Shown in pieces: positions 33,455-45,169 of a stretch of DNA of 64,000 nt. The position numbers were made by a program, and so were the translations under genes. This DNA is from Plutella xylostella (lineage: Eukaryota > Arthropoda > Insecta > Lepidoptera > Plutellidae): assembly GCF_932276165.1 (NCBI RefSeq), contig NC_063987.1, positions 5,208,001 through 5,272,000 of the forward strand, in the 5' to 3' direction. The notes beneath the pieces are model-generated. The model saw only the letters and a program-made list of their open reading frames with translations. It had not been told where the DNA came from and did not search any database. Every line of letters begins with the position of its first letter. The stretch's first letter is position 1.

Positions 33455-34022
33455 AAACCGGCCAAGTGCGAGTCGGGCTCGCGCACAAAGGGTTCCGTAG
33501 CAGCAAATATAATAAACTTATTATGTCACCTATCTCAAAAACTATAAGAGATACTTTGATCAAACCAAAAATCGTTGAAAGAGTTAATTAGCATGCATCA
33601 CCTCTATTTTTTTTAGAATTTTATACCCCGTAGTTATAAAAATAGAGGGGGGGGGACATACTTTTTACGACTTTGAGAGCTGATATCTCAAAAACCGTTC
33701 ACTTTAAGAAAAATGTTTTTTAGAAAACTTTATATCATTTTAAAAGACCTTTCCATTGATACCCCACACGGGTATGTACATCGAAAAAAAAAATTTCATC
33801 CCTCAGTTACATGTATGGGGGGCCCCACCCCCAATTCTTTTTTTTACTATTTAGTGTCATATTTTTGTAGCGGTTCATACAACACATATTCCCATCAAAT
33901 TTCATCACTGTAGTACTTATAGTAAATCGGCTGTGACAGACGGACAGACGGACAGACGGACAGACGGACATGACGAAACTATAAGGGTTCCGTTTTTGCC
34001 ATTTTGGCTACGGAACCCTAAA
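33455..34022 (+). repeat. Dispersed moth repeat (GGCCAAGTGCGAGTCGGGCT ... TACGGAACCCTA)
   Basis: Begins AAAACCGGCCAAGTGCGAGT and GGGTTCCGTAG, ends GGGTTCCGTTTTTGCCATTT then GGCTACGGAACCCTA. Contains a GGACAGAC tandem stretch at 33937-33970. Very common in Lepidoptera; class not assigned. Confidence 0.7.
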
Positions 34023-34835
34023 AACAACGGAGCTTTACTGCTCAGTTGACTGAGCGCTAATATCTGATGGCGTAGACTTTTTAAGTGTTTTATGTACAAC
34101 AAAGTTATACTACTACTACTACTACTTTTTAGTTCATAAAGCTTTATCGACACTAATAATAGTTTTCGCTTCTAAAGCGACTACATCACTATTGTTCCGC
34201 CTGCAGGTATTGGATGCAACTGCTGTCAACATCGTTCGTCTCACAATTCCAATAATACCATTAAATTGTTTACTCTTTATAGAGAAAGCCATTGTTAGAC
34301 TTAAGTATCACACTCAGTCACACTTGTTTTAATTTAAATCCTAAGTTGAGTAAGTAGCATAGGCCTTAGGAAGAAAAGTTAAAGAAACAGTGCTACGACG
34401 GTACCAATGTTGTAGAAATACGCGTAAATGACCCGTTGATCGGTATACATTTTTATTGGTGACCGAAAGTGAAACGAAATTGCACATTTATGAGTACTTA
34501 ATTAGAAAAGCTTTAAGTAGTTAATAAGGATTATGTCAAAATACCGTCCTAATATACCTAGGTAAACTTATAAATACAAAAAGACTGGATATCGTATCCA
34601 GGAAACGTTATCTACGTATTAGATCCATATTTCGTTGATAATGTACCAACAGCAAAATCTGGATCTAGTTTATTCCGGCTAGAACCGGTTCAATGCGGTT
34701 CAAAGCAGTTCGCTTTCAAAGGAAAAACTTTTGAGGTGCATACGTAAGCGAGGTCCGAACCTCTGCGAATGAAAACAAAAGTGGTTTCTGATAAACAACG
34801 GCTGAATAACAGCAGTGTTGTGAATTGTTCTCACT

Positions 34836-34866
34836 TCAAAACGGCGATACGGCTCGCGACCTATGA
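34836..34866 (+). repeat. Fragment of the SINE-like tail module
   Basis: CAAAACGGCGATACGGCTCG then CGACCTATGACAT matches 7817-7845. Only this end remains. Confidence 0.6.
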
Positions 34867-35640
34867 CATAGAATACAATAGAATAAATCTTTATTCAAGA
34901 AAAACAACTTAGCACTCTCAGTATAAAAGGGGCTTAACTCAAAATTACACGATACTGAGTTACAGTCATAAAAAGACCAAAAAATGAATGCTCTATCCGA
35001 TGACCAAGAAAACAGAGGCATTTTTATGATGGAATGAGAAATCTGATACTTCCGTCTCTATTATACGGGGACCTACCGCACCTCCCGCTTCGTGTAAGAG
35101 TGACGTAACCAGTGATGTGCCAACGGTGATATGGACACCTCGTCGCAGGTTTAGTTTTATACAGGTTTAAAACCGATTGTGCCTCTTTAGTTCTGTATTC
35201 CTATTGTATTGTAATTCACCCTTTAGAAGGAAATAGGCTCATATCGTAAAATATCCTTCAATCATTAAATTATTTTAGTGTTAAATAGACCTTTTGAGAT
35301 TTATAACAATAAAGGCTTAAGTAATACTAGGTTTTCTTAAAAAATCATAAAATAATATTTATAGTATAAGAGCTTTACGTCTATTATATTAACAAAAACA
35401 AGACATCCCAGGCTTCATGAATAAAATATAACATAGTCCCATTTTCACCCATATTAGTTAAATGAAGACTGTCAAAGTTGAAAATGAAAATTTCCTGATC
35501 GTTTTTTGCGATTTTTCGACAATTTAGTTTTTTGAATTACGCCTCTATTATCCTGAGGGTGCGTTATGATAAGTATCTCATAAAACAAAATATTAATATG
35601 CTTAGACTGTGGGACATGATGACAAATGTACTGCGAAGTC

Positions 35641-35672
35641 GTCTGACTACCCCTTTGGGAATTACAGTTTGT
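35641..35672 (+). repeat. Short fragment of the SINE-like tail module
   Basis: GTCTGACTACCCCTTTGGGA then ATTACAG matches 7890-7923. Confidence 0.5.
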
Positions 35673-35888
35673 TTATGCATTGCATGCATGGCTGCATGCG
35701 AGGTGGCAGGTAGGTATTACACTGCGGCTGTTCTAGCTGCTTGCTGCTGTCCTAGCGTCCGAGAAATAAAACAAAAAATTAAAACTATAGTATAGTTAAC
35801 ACTTAAAATGTATAAAAAACTACAAGTATACCTAATTATAAGCATTAATAGAAATCCCATAAAAAATATGACAGGATGATTTGTCTTA

Positions 35889-36029
35889 GGCCCTGTTTCA
35901 CAATGTCTGGTTAGTGGCTACCTGTGAGATAAAATACATGCTATCACTGTCTGTTATTACTTTTTTGACAGTGACAGCATGTATTTTATCCGACAGGTAG
36001 TCACTAACCAGACATTGTGAAACAGGCCC
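35889..36029. mobile_element. Harbinger/Tourist-like MITE with TTA duplication
   Basis: 141 bp. Ends GGCCCTGTTTCACAATGTC / GACATTGTGAAACAGGCCC, flanked by TTA on both sides (35886-35888, 36030-36032). TTA target sites and a GGCCCTGTTTC-type terminus fit PIF/Harbinger. The arms pair nearly throughout. Confidence 0.8.
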
Positions 36030-37977
36030 TTAGTCCTATATTTTCCGTAGAGCTACCACCTCTCTTATACCCGTTATATTACAGTACTTCTAATCTGCCC
36101 TGTTAATGAATTAATGTTAATTGAATGTCTTTAGCCATGCCAACACATACATGTTAACACCTCAAATAGTATTCTCCCGAAGCTAGAACTCAAAATGAGA
36201 ATGCAAGGAAATTCTCAGCAGTCCACAAGTTCTCAAAGTCACTCTGCTAAACGTCTGGTCCGATGGCGGGAGCAAATTTCACAAATTGTTTAAACACGGA
36301 TGCTTTGCCGTGGTTCCAGCGGCTCTCAAACTTCGGCCATCAGCTGGCCACCTACTGACGCGGAATAGATTTATTAATGGCTACTTCAAACTCATAATCG
36401 AACTTCATCGGCCATTATGCGCTGAGCTGCAACTTTTCAAGCCAAACTTTGAGAAACAGTGCTAGTTTTGAACTAATAAACGTCGATTTAATAGTGCATT
36501 TAGTTTGGAATTGTTGCTTTGTATACTAAATACAGACTGTGACTGGAAGAACTTATGTTCCTTGGTGACTGATATACTCAGGTACATATAATTAATATGA
36601 GAAATACAGATCATAATTAAAATACTCAATTATATATATTATACACTTATTAAGTACTCGTATGACCAATGTTGAGTGTTCAAAGCTATTTATGTCCAGT
36701 CTATTTGTAGTAATAATAATAGATTATGATGAAATTCTCTGCCATAGTAAGTAAAACAGTTGAGAGCCAAAATCTTCAGTTTTTTTTTGTAGCTTTTGCA
36801 CTGTAGCCATTTTTAATATTAATTATTAACATGACAACCCAGCCGCAAAGAGAAGAAACATGAAAGAAACTGAAGTAAGGTTTCCCTTTCACAGAATTGT
36901 TTGAGTGCACTCGAGAACTAGTCACAGGCAGCCAGCACATCAGTGAGGATTACTCCAAGACGCCTCCAGAGACATCCATCCGTCACTGTCACTCCTCGGT
37001 GAAGCCCGAATACCGAGGGACTTCGAACACCGAATGAGTAAATGGGCCGTGTAGCCTGGCAAATAATAGTAAAAAGAATAAAGGACGAATTTCGGATGTT
37101 TGCAAATCCACTTCATTTATTCATTTCTCTTTATTGCACACATTTGTATTGGATATAACTAGGGGTGACATGCACCAAAGTATTAAACCTAGAATTAGTG
37201 TCTAATCTTGATTTAAGAAACGTCAGTCCGTATATTATAAATTTATGGCATAAATCGAGATTTAAAACTAAATCTAGATTTAATATGTTGGCGCAAGTGA
37301 CCCTAGGTGTCGTTCAAAAGGTGGGCTTAATTCTAAAAGCATTTTCTACCAGCCGACTTACAGGAGGTACAGGAAAACAAAATATGCATGAAAGGTATTT
37401 AGTAGGAGTTTCTAATGTAGATGTAACCTTAGCAACGTAAAATAGAAAACTTTGTTATGATAGAAACTTTGGTGGACATAGAATGATGGCGGCGCATCCG
37501 ATATTGTAGGGTTCAAAGGTTTCTACCGTTGAGACCTGTGCCGTACACGATAGATTTACGATTTTACTATAATTATTAACAAAAGGTACATATTTTATAC
37601 AAATCTCTTAGCACAATATTACTCATCGACGATCGACAGGCATAATGGTTTATGTAACTAATAAAGTAATGTCTTTAACCAACAATCGCCCTATGGAAAA
37701 AAGCTACGCTACCACAGACACATACAGAAATTTAAATTAACACACCGCGATTAATCATTGTTAAATAAAGTACCTAATCATTCACATTCTGAAAAGTGTC
37801 GAATTGAGCTGCACCCGCCGACATCGGACAAGTTTAATACGAAACTCGAGAGCGTTGCGAAGTTGTGACGCGTCCTCCCTGCACCTTCCTGTTTGTGCCC
37901 CGATACTTCCCCAGCCTTCTGCTGTAATTATCATCACACCCCAACGTCCTAACTGCAGGGGCACGGGTCTCCTTCCA

Positions 37978-38175
37978 ATGAAGGAAGAGTTTTAGGCCAC
38001 CACGAAGGGCGGGTTGGTGGACCCCAACGCAAGCAAGCTAGTGTAAGTGTGGGTAACACGACTGTCAGATGTTTTCAAGCTGCCCGAAGGCCTCTGGCTA
38101 GCTTAACAGCTGCTGCCAAAGCAGCAACCGGGACCTATGGCTTGACGTGCCGTCCGAAGCACGGAAGCGCTATAA
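37978..38175 (+). mobile_element. Dispersed-repeat relic, probably LINE 3' region
   Basis: GGGTTGGTGGACCCCAACGC followed by a GCTTAACAGCTGCTGCC stretch and CGTGCCGTCCGAAGCACGGA. I recognise this arrangement from moth retroelement 3' regions, but no ORF confirms it. Confidence 0.4.
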
Positions 38176-38505
38176 TTATAGCACTTTAATACAATAGCCT
38201 TGAGTATAAATAACATAAAAAATCATACTCGTATAATGTTGAGATTGCATTGCCAAATTAATTCTGAAAATAAATTAAAGTTATAAAAAATATAAGTATA
38301 AAATGTTTTCCTGCAAGAGGAAGATATAACTCACAAGAAGAGATGTTTTCCTTGGTTCTCCTCGCTCCAAGATAAATTATCCTCTGCAGCAAACAAGATG
38401 TTATTGTAGGAATGTACCTACCTACGTACTATGGAAAGACAAAGAATTTAAAAATGTATCGATGCACCAGTAATATAGATTGCTGGTCTGGTGTATAATA
38501 GTATA

Positions 38506-38700
38506 CAGGATGTTAAAATCGGGTATTGTAAGCCGTAAGAGGGTGTCTCAGGGGATCATTCTATAAAACTTTTGTTGCATGAATTTTGAAAAGAAAAAGT
38601 TTCTATCTCTATTTGTCTGTTAAGCTTAAAGCTCCTTTTTACTGTGGGGAGTAGTTATTGAAAAGTGGTTTACCGGCTTGAAGTGTCAAGGTTATCCCTT
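38506..38700. mobile_element. Decayed MITE left end
   Basis: TACAGGATGTTAAAATCGGG resembles the TACAGGGTGTTGCAAAA terminus. No convincing right end nearby; one candidate is TTTCAACACTCTGTATA at 40580-40597. Confidence 0.35.
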
Positions 38701-39163
38701 CATTGGGACTACCTCAATTTTTTCATTGGTTTTCGTCCTTAACTCAATAATATATTATAAAGTTCAAAACGATGTGGAATCAATAATCATTATGGCCAAT
38801 TAGGGGTTATTCGTTCCCGTGGCGATGTCCCCAATCCATCTTCAACGGGAGAGTTGCCGCCCGATCTGTTATCCAGCTGTCTCCATCTGTTCGATATGTT
38901 TAACTCTTATCCTGTCTTGTAAGCTTTTACCTTAATAGCATCATCCTTTCATCATAAAAACTTTTTCCTTTCTATATTGAATAGCAACTTTAGCCTTATT
39001 CATGGAATCTGTTACTATTTTACTCCGAATCACTATTGACACTCGTAAAAATATATTTGAATATTTTAAAACGTTAAAATCGTATTATAATATTTTAAAA
39101 GTACATTTACCTACTTTGTTTTTAACAGATACACAATAAACAATCGTTAAAGAGGCTACAAGT

Positions 39164-39491
39164 AGAGCGGTGGTAGCTCAGTCGGGTAAGCGCCCGCTTC
39201 TCTCGCCAGAGATGCGGGTTCGAATCCCGGCGCTGACATGTACCAATGAGTTCTTTTCTGAATTTAAGTACAATGTATACCATCGCTCTAACGGTGAAGG
39301 AAAACATCGTGAGGAAACCTGCATATCTAGACTTAGCACATCTAAATATGTGAACCCACCAACCCGCAGTGGACCAGCGTGGTGGGAAATGGTCCAAGCT
39401 TAGGAAGGCAGTTTAGACCTAGGGGATATGCACAAAGGTTCCACTCGAGAGAGCCAGGTGCAGGTACTGACACCCCCACAGAGAATAGAAT
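39164..39491 (+). mobile_element. tRNA-derived SINE with intact 13-bp target-site duplication
   Basis: 328 bp flanked by AGAGGCTACAAGT at 39151-39163 and 39492-39504. The head resembles a tRNA: A-box region TAGCTCAGTCGGG, B box GGTTCGAATCC. The body contains GAAGGAAAACATCGTGAGG, and the tail is a GAATAGAATAG repeat. A different family from the SINE at 6852. Confidence 0.9.
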
Positions 39492-40371
39492 AGAGGCTAC
39501 AAGTTTTCACTTGTACTTAGGTCAACAACGCCTATTTGAATGACGCTACATTCATAAGACACTATAAGGCAGCAGCATGACTTTCTCTTTCATACCTAAA
39601 TACGATAGCTACTCGTTCCAGAATATGAGCCCAGGTTCTAGCACTACAAGTAAGTTCTACGGTGAATGATGAATGTAAAAAGTGTAAACATAAAATCGCT
39701 GGCTGAACAAAGGACCCTTGCCTTCCATTCCGATTGTTACAGTGGTATTCATTTCCCGACCCTGTTTTTACTGTTTATTGTAAGTCGGGAGTGCGCTCAT
39801 TCAATCGACATAAAATATTTTATATGCTCCGTTGGAACTACTGACTCTTAAATTACTTAAAGTTTAAAAAAAAAACTATTAGACAGTCACTTTAAGATTT
39901 TTTCATATTTTAACAACTGTGTAAAAATATAACTTACATTTTGTATAATGATGTTGATTTCAGAATCAATATTGTATAAGTTTTTACACATAAGTATCAC
40001 ATACATTTTGGTATGTAATGCAGTGTTATAATTATTTTTTACAATTTAATAATAATAAAATATAATATTATTTATGCACACGGTGGATTAAATATAAAAT
40101 ACCCACAAAAGTTTTCTACTGTATTAGGTGCCAGTATTTCACAAATATTCCAAAACTTTTGGGTCACACGTATAAGGACGTGTCTATGTAGCATTGGCAA
40201 AAAAAAATATTAAAACTTATTGTAAAGGTAGAAAAAAATCTTAAAACCTTCAAAAGATTTTTTTAAATATTTCAAGTACGTACTTATGTTGTTGAGTTTA
40301 TGACTTTAAATAATACCTAAATAATAATAACCTCTACATAATTATAGCTTTTTTTTTACTTTTTTATTAGC

Positions 40372-40412
40372 ATAGGTCAAATGTAACTCTATAAGGTCAC
40401 ATTTGACCTATT
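40372..40412. repeat. Perfect 13-bp hairpin
   Basis: ATAGGTCAAATGT and ACATTTGACCTAT separated by 15 nt. Function unknown. Confidence 0.6.
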
Positions 40413-40744
40413 TTCATAGTAAACAAAAAGTCATATGACCAACAAAGTTTATATGGAAAAGCCACTGATTGACTTATATTCCTTTTCAAATCATTGGGAG
40501 GAGTATTGTTTTTAAAGTGTGGTTGTTTAAAAGTTTTTCAGACGGACCCCCTGAGTCACCAATTTTCGGTATACCTTTTTCAACACTCTGTATATCCGTT
40601 ATATTCCAGATTTCAATGTGACCGTCAGTACCTCTATGTTAATGAGTTGTGAAACGCCCAGCCAGCTATTCCAACTTTCTCGTGTATTAAGGTGACTAAA
40701 TTATATGTATAGCTCCTAGCAGGACTCTGTTTTGTATTTATTTT

Positions 40745-40860
40745 CAAAACTCACACACTCACGTCTTTTATTTGAACTAATGTAGTAGGGTAGGCAATAA
40801 ACCACTTTATATTGTTGCATTCACTTTTCGCAATTGTAAATTTAACAGCGCATCAGAATA
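40745..40860 (-). repeat. Decayed SINE-tail copy
   Basis: ACACACTCACGTCTT, GTAGTAGGGTAGGCA, ATTCACTTTTCGC follow the order of the 6852-family tail, with an internal insertion of AT-rich DNA. Confidence 0.5.
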
Positions 40861-40949
40861 TCTTGTTACCACCTAACACACATATTTTGTTCAAATGTTG
40901 AATTACATTATTGAAATAAAAATTGCCATTTAGTGTCGTCATTTTCGAA

Positions 40950-40982
40950 GTGGAACTTTTTCATTGCTCGTGAGTGCAACAG
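40950..40982. mobile_element. Solo end of the 62619 MITE family
   Basis: GTGGAACTTTTTCATTGCTC followed by GTGAGTGCA matches the terminal repeat. No partner end is obvious nearby. Confidence 0.45.
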
Positions 40983-41456
40983 ATAGTAGATTTACATATT
41001 CCTGGATCACCCCTCTGGCTGCGAAAGGTGGTCATTAGTAAATCCTGCACGGATATCGAATGCAAACACAAATAATACACAAAATGAAATTACTACAGGC
41101 CATAAGCTAAAAGGGTAATGTTGTAATGATCGCTTCGCTGAAATTCATCATTTGATACTATAATTTGCTTCGTAAATTAAATAAATGAGTGATGCATCGT
41201 TAAAGCAGCTATGTTGACCTGAATGTTTAAATTTTAATATTTATTAAGAGAATTATTAATGAGGCAGAGAATTATTTTAAAGTTTATTTTTAAAATTATT
41301 TTGTAGCGTTGGGACTAAGTAGTACTTACATTGTTATTCAAAGATTGAACATCCGTAAGGTTAAACTTAGACGGGGTTTAACTCCAGTGTCACCGGCACT
41401 CAAGTACCTGCTGATACACAAAAAAATACACATTACCTAAGTACATAGGGTTATAC

Positions 41457-41640
41457 ATACAACAGGAGGGGACAGCTCTACTGTGCTCAGTGTGACAGGG
41501 TGTTCAAGACGAAGTTCGGACTTGCCAGCCACATAAGAGCACATAAGAGCACATAACAGAGTGTAGCAAGAGTCGCTGTTGTCGGATACGACGAAGAGGA
41601 CATCAGGGTTATACATAAAAAACATGAGCCAACCTTGAAG
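41457..41640 (+). pseudogene. LINE C-terminal zinc-finger fragment
   Basis: Plus frame reads QLYCAQCDRVFKTKFGLASH then IRAH, a C2H2-like CxxC...HxxxH motif typical of the C-terminus of some lepidopteran LINE ORF2 proteins. A stop follows a duplicated AGAGCACATA. The segment GTCGCTGTTGTCGGATACGA is the usual sequence after that stop. Confidence 0.6.
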
Positions 41641-43692
41641 GCGAAGCCAGTCTCGCGTACATCAGGTAGTTCATCATAAGCTTAATGTAGTGGAAAAGTA
41701 TATAGGGAAAAAGTATTCTCGCATGTATATAAAATATAGGTAATAGGTATCCCTATAATGGCGATCGCGCAGGTCTAGTGAACAACTTAAATAGAGGGTC
41801 ATTAGGTAGGATACCTTTCACTATTCCTGTCTGAGCCTATCAGCAGTTAAAAAATTTATCGTTTCCATATTCTACAAAAATGTTTTACTTATTGATTGAC
41901 CTGCCTACAGGCTGATTCTTATTTTATTACTTACTCACTTACCTAAAATAATTATAATGGATTTTACTAATATTGGTTATTGTTAAGTAACTTAATAATT
42001 ATATCAAGATCTTACAAATACGTACGTACTTAGTATAAGGAGATAACTAATATGTTAATGCAGGCAATAATTTTATTTTCAAAATCCATGCACCCCTTGT
42101 ATGAATTAAAAGTTAACCATACTGCTCTTATATTTTCAATAGGCACGATATTGTTACTGCTCAGCTACATTGAATACAGAAAACAGCGGAAATAACTTAC
42201 CTACACAGCGGTCACATTAGAAAGCAAATATATTCACAAAGCATTTATTTCCCCCGTGTTTCTTTACACAAACTGAGTTATTTATGTAATTTGATAATAT
42301 TTTCTTACTACTGTTGTTGGTGCAAGTTTTTCAATTAAAACCAGTGGTCGGTGCTCTGACGTCACACCGCCGCATTGTTTTATAACCACCCTGTATACAT
42401 TGCGGGGGGTTGTTCTGGTATATTCGTAGTATTAGCAACGGTGCAAGAAAGATTAACTTAAACTAATTTTTTTTGATAGTGTTATAGATAGCTGCAGAAA
42501 GCTTGGCTGATTTCAGCAATTAAGTTATGTTATGTTAGCAATTGAGTTCTTATTAATAATAGTAATATGTCGTCCACCAGTCGAAAAAAAAGTTATGTTA
42601 CATAGACCTACATATTATGAAAGCCAAAAGGATATGATTATAAAAATCAAAGCATTGATAGCCGTTAGTTATAGGATGAAAGTTTGAATAAAGTCTAATT
42701 TCAGTAAAGTGAATACCTTCAGTATTAGTGGTACTTATAGTTATCTAATAAATATACATACCTACTTGAAAGGGTTGAAAATATTATGTTTATCTAACCA
42801 AAGTTATTAAAAAGAATTCATTAATTTTACACGTAAATACCAAAAAGCAGAACAACCCCTCGTTTACGATGGGAGTGAACTATGCTTGGCAGAAGTAACT
42901 TGCACATTTTATGACTTGCGATATTTTGATGTGCTTATTCTCAGAATTTACCTTGGGGAATTCCCTCCGTATTTACTTCCGGGTGAAAAACAAGATAAGG
43001 TATGGTCAGTGTGATAGTAATGCTGGGGACAGACTAACATTATTTGGTGGTAAAAATCAACGTTTTTTTTAATACTAACTAGATGGAGTGTCTAACAAAT
43101 AACACCACACTTCTACCGCATATTTTGGTTAACAGATGTAACTTTATTCATAGGTAGAACTGCGGCTTGGCACTCTGCATCCGAAATCCTGACAATATGA
43201 ACACAATATTTGAATATCACATAATATATCAATCGGTAAGTAACACTTTTAACATTAAAACGGCTAAAGCGCATTCTAGAAATCTTTCAAAGTTAAATTG
43301 TAAACCAGATTTAAATGTAAACTGCGCGAATTTTTCCTTCCCCAGTCATAAAATAGAGTTTATGGCTGCATATAAATTGCGACTGTGTGGAGTTCCATCA
43401 CCGGATCTGCTAAAGCTAGATTTAGGTTTCGGCTAAATATATTTTTACGGAATAAGCCCTAAATTTACTGATTGGATTTTATGCTTAATGGGGGATTTAT
43501 TGGAAAATTTAAATATTAAAAGCAAAAGTGGTATACCACTAAGGGGTTAAGATATTAACGAATTTTCAAAAGTCGTACAAGAAAAGCTCTTCAAAATGAC
43601 CGTCCGAGAGGTGATCACTTTCAGATTACTATAACACTTTTGCAACATCCTGTATGTGCCAAGGTAATGATGTAGAATGATATACATTTATA

Positions 43693-44523
43693 TACAGGGT
43701 TATTGGTAAGCAGACCGGATCCTTTCAGGAGGTGATAGAGGAAGGCATTTCCAGTCGATTGAACCCAATAATGCATTATCCTAAACTTAACCATTTTTAA
43801 AATATTTAATATTAAAGGTTTTTTTATTTTTTTGCCAAAATTTTATGCTTAAAACTGAAAATAAAAAAACTAGCCACATTTCAATATTTTTTTTGGTTGT
43901 TTTGCATAAGTAACACCTTAATAAACTAATTAAAATAATCAAATGTGCACTATTCGACTTGAATTAGACATAATATCTCAAAATAGTTATACATTTTGAA
44001 AAAATATTCAAAACGCAAAAACAAATAAAATAAATTAAAAAAGATTTTCATATGACATTTTTTTGTGCACTTCAGCTTAAAAACATGGTCAACTAATAAG
44101 CTTTCAAACAAGATAATTCAATACCAAATCGATTAAGGTATCACCAAGATATGGCCAAAACAACCAGAGAAAGCGGAGAAAACCGAGCAGGGGTTTCCAT
44201 ACTAAAGTTAACAGGACTGAAAACAATCAGACTTTTTACCTTTAAATTGGGCTAATTTTGATAGTTTTCTGTTGAATTTTGTCCGTCTGTTTATTAAGGT
44301 GTTACTTATGCAAAAAAACCAAAAACATTATTGAAATGTGGCTAGTTTTTTTTATTTTCGGTTTTAAGCATAAAATTTTGGCAAAAAATTTAAAAAACCT
44401 TAAATATTAAATATCTTAGAAATGGTTAAGTTTAGGATAATGCATTATTGGGTTCAATCGACTGGAAATGCCTTCCTCTATAACCTCCTGAAAGGATCCG
44501 GTCTACTTACCAATAACCCTGTA
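43693..44523. mobile_element. 831-bp palindromic foldback MITE
   Basis: Long imperfect inverted repeat with arms of about 230 bp, starting TACAGGGTTATTGGTAAG and ending with its reverse complement. TATA/TA-like flanks suggest a Tc1/mariner-type target site. The inner arms also pair (GGTGTTACTTATGCAAAA with its complement). No ORF. Confidence 0.8.
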
Positions 44524-44939
44524 TAATAAATAAATGTTTAAAAAAATCATTTCATAACTCTGCTATAAGTAATTATCATTACCATTACGCGAATTTTCAA
44601 AATATTAAATAGGAATTTTCTAATGAATTTCGTCAAAAGGTAATCGCTTTCAGTACTTTATTAATTGACTTTTAATTGCTCGTCGTTAATTTTGTACGAA
44701 TTTAATATTAAGAAATATTGACTTACGGATTGCTGCTTTTAAAATAAATTGAAATGAATAACTAAAAAGCCAGTTACAAAAAGAGGCTTTGATGGTAGAT
44801 ACATATGTATTTAAAATTTGAAATTTAAAGTGTAATTTTATGTTAATGACAAAATTTTAGGTTAGACTGAGTTTTGTGTAAAAGAAAAAAAAAGTTACAT
44901 GTCACTTTTGCAACACCCTGTTCATCAAGTACATACCTA

Positions 44940-45165
44940 TATCCTAATCCTAACTAATATTATAAATGCGAAAGTAACTGTGTCTGTCTGTCTGTCTGTC
45001 TGTCTGTTACTCTTTCACGCCAAAACTACTGAACGGATTTGAATGAAATTTGGTATACATACGGTCTAGACCCTGGGAAAGAACATAGGCTACTTTTTAT
45101 CCCGGAATTCCCACGGGAAAACTTTTTAAGGCGAAGCGAAGTGCGCGGGAACAGCTCGTTCTGTA
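44940..45165 (+). repeat. Dispersed repeat (TGTCTGTCTGTCTG ... CCCACGGGAAAAC)
   Basis: AAATGCGAAAGTAAC, a TGTC microsatellite, CGCCAAAACTACTGAACGG, GGCTACTTTTTATCCCGGAA and GGGAACAGCT. An inverted copy is at 57474-57645, with decayed copies at 27078-27120 and 59670-59735. Abundant in moths; class not assigned. Confidence 0.7.
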
Positions 45166-45169
45166 TAAA

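Larger units (their letters stand above)
34023..39150. other. Intergenic, repeats only
   Basis: Contains the tail-module fragments, the TTA-flanked MITE and the 37978 relic listed separately. Frames at 35532-35795 and 37165-37440 have no recognisable domain. Confidence 0.55.
39505..43692. other. Intergenic, repeats only
   Basis: Includes the LINE zinc-finger relic at 41457 and MITE ends (for example CACTTTTGCAACATCCTGTA at 43637). A similar end, CACTTTTGCAACACCCTGTT, is at 44905, so the 831-bp palindrome sits between two related MITE ends. No gene. Confidence 0.55.

Noticed and set aside
39164..39240. Possible tRNA gene.
   Set aside because: A and B boxes are present, but the acceptor stem does not close and the sequence continues into a SINE body with a target duplication.
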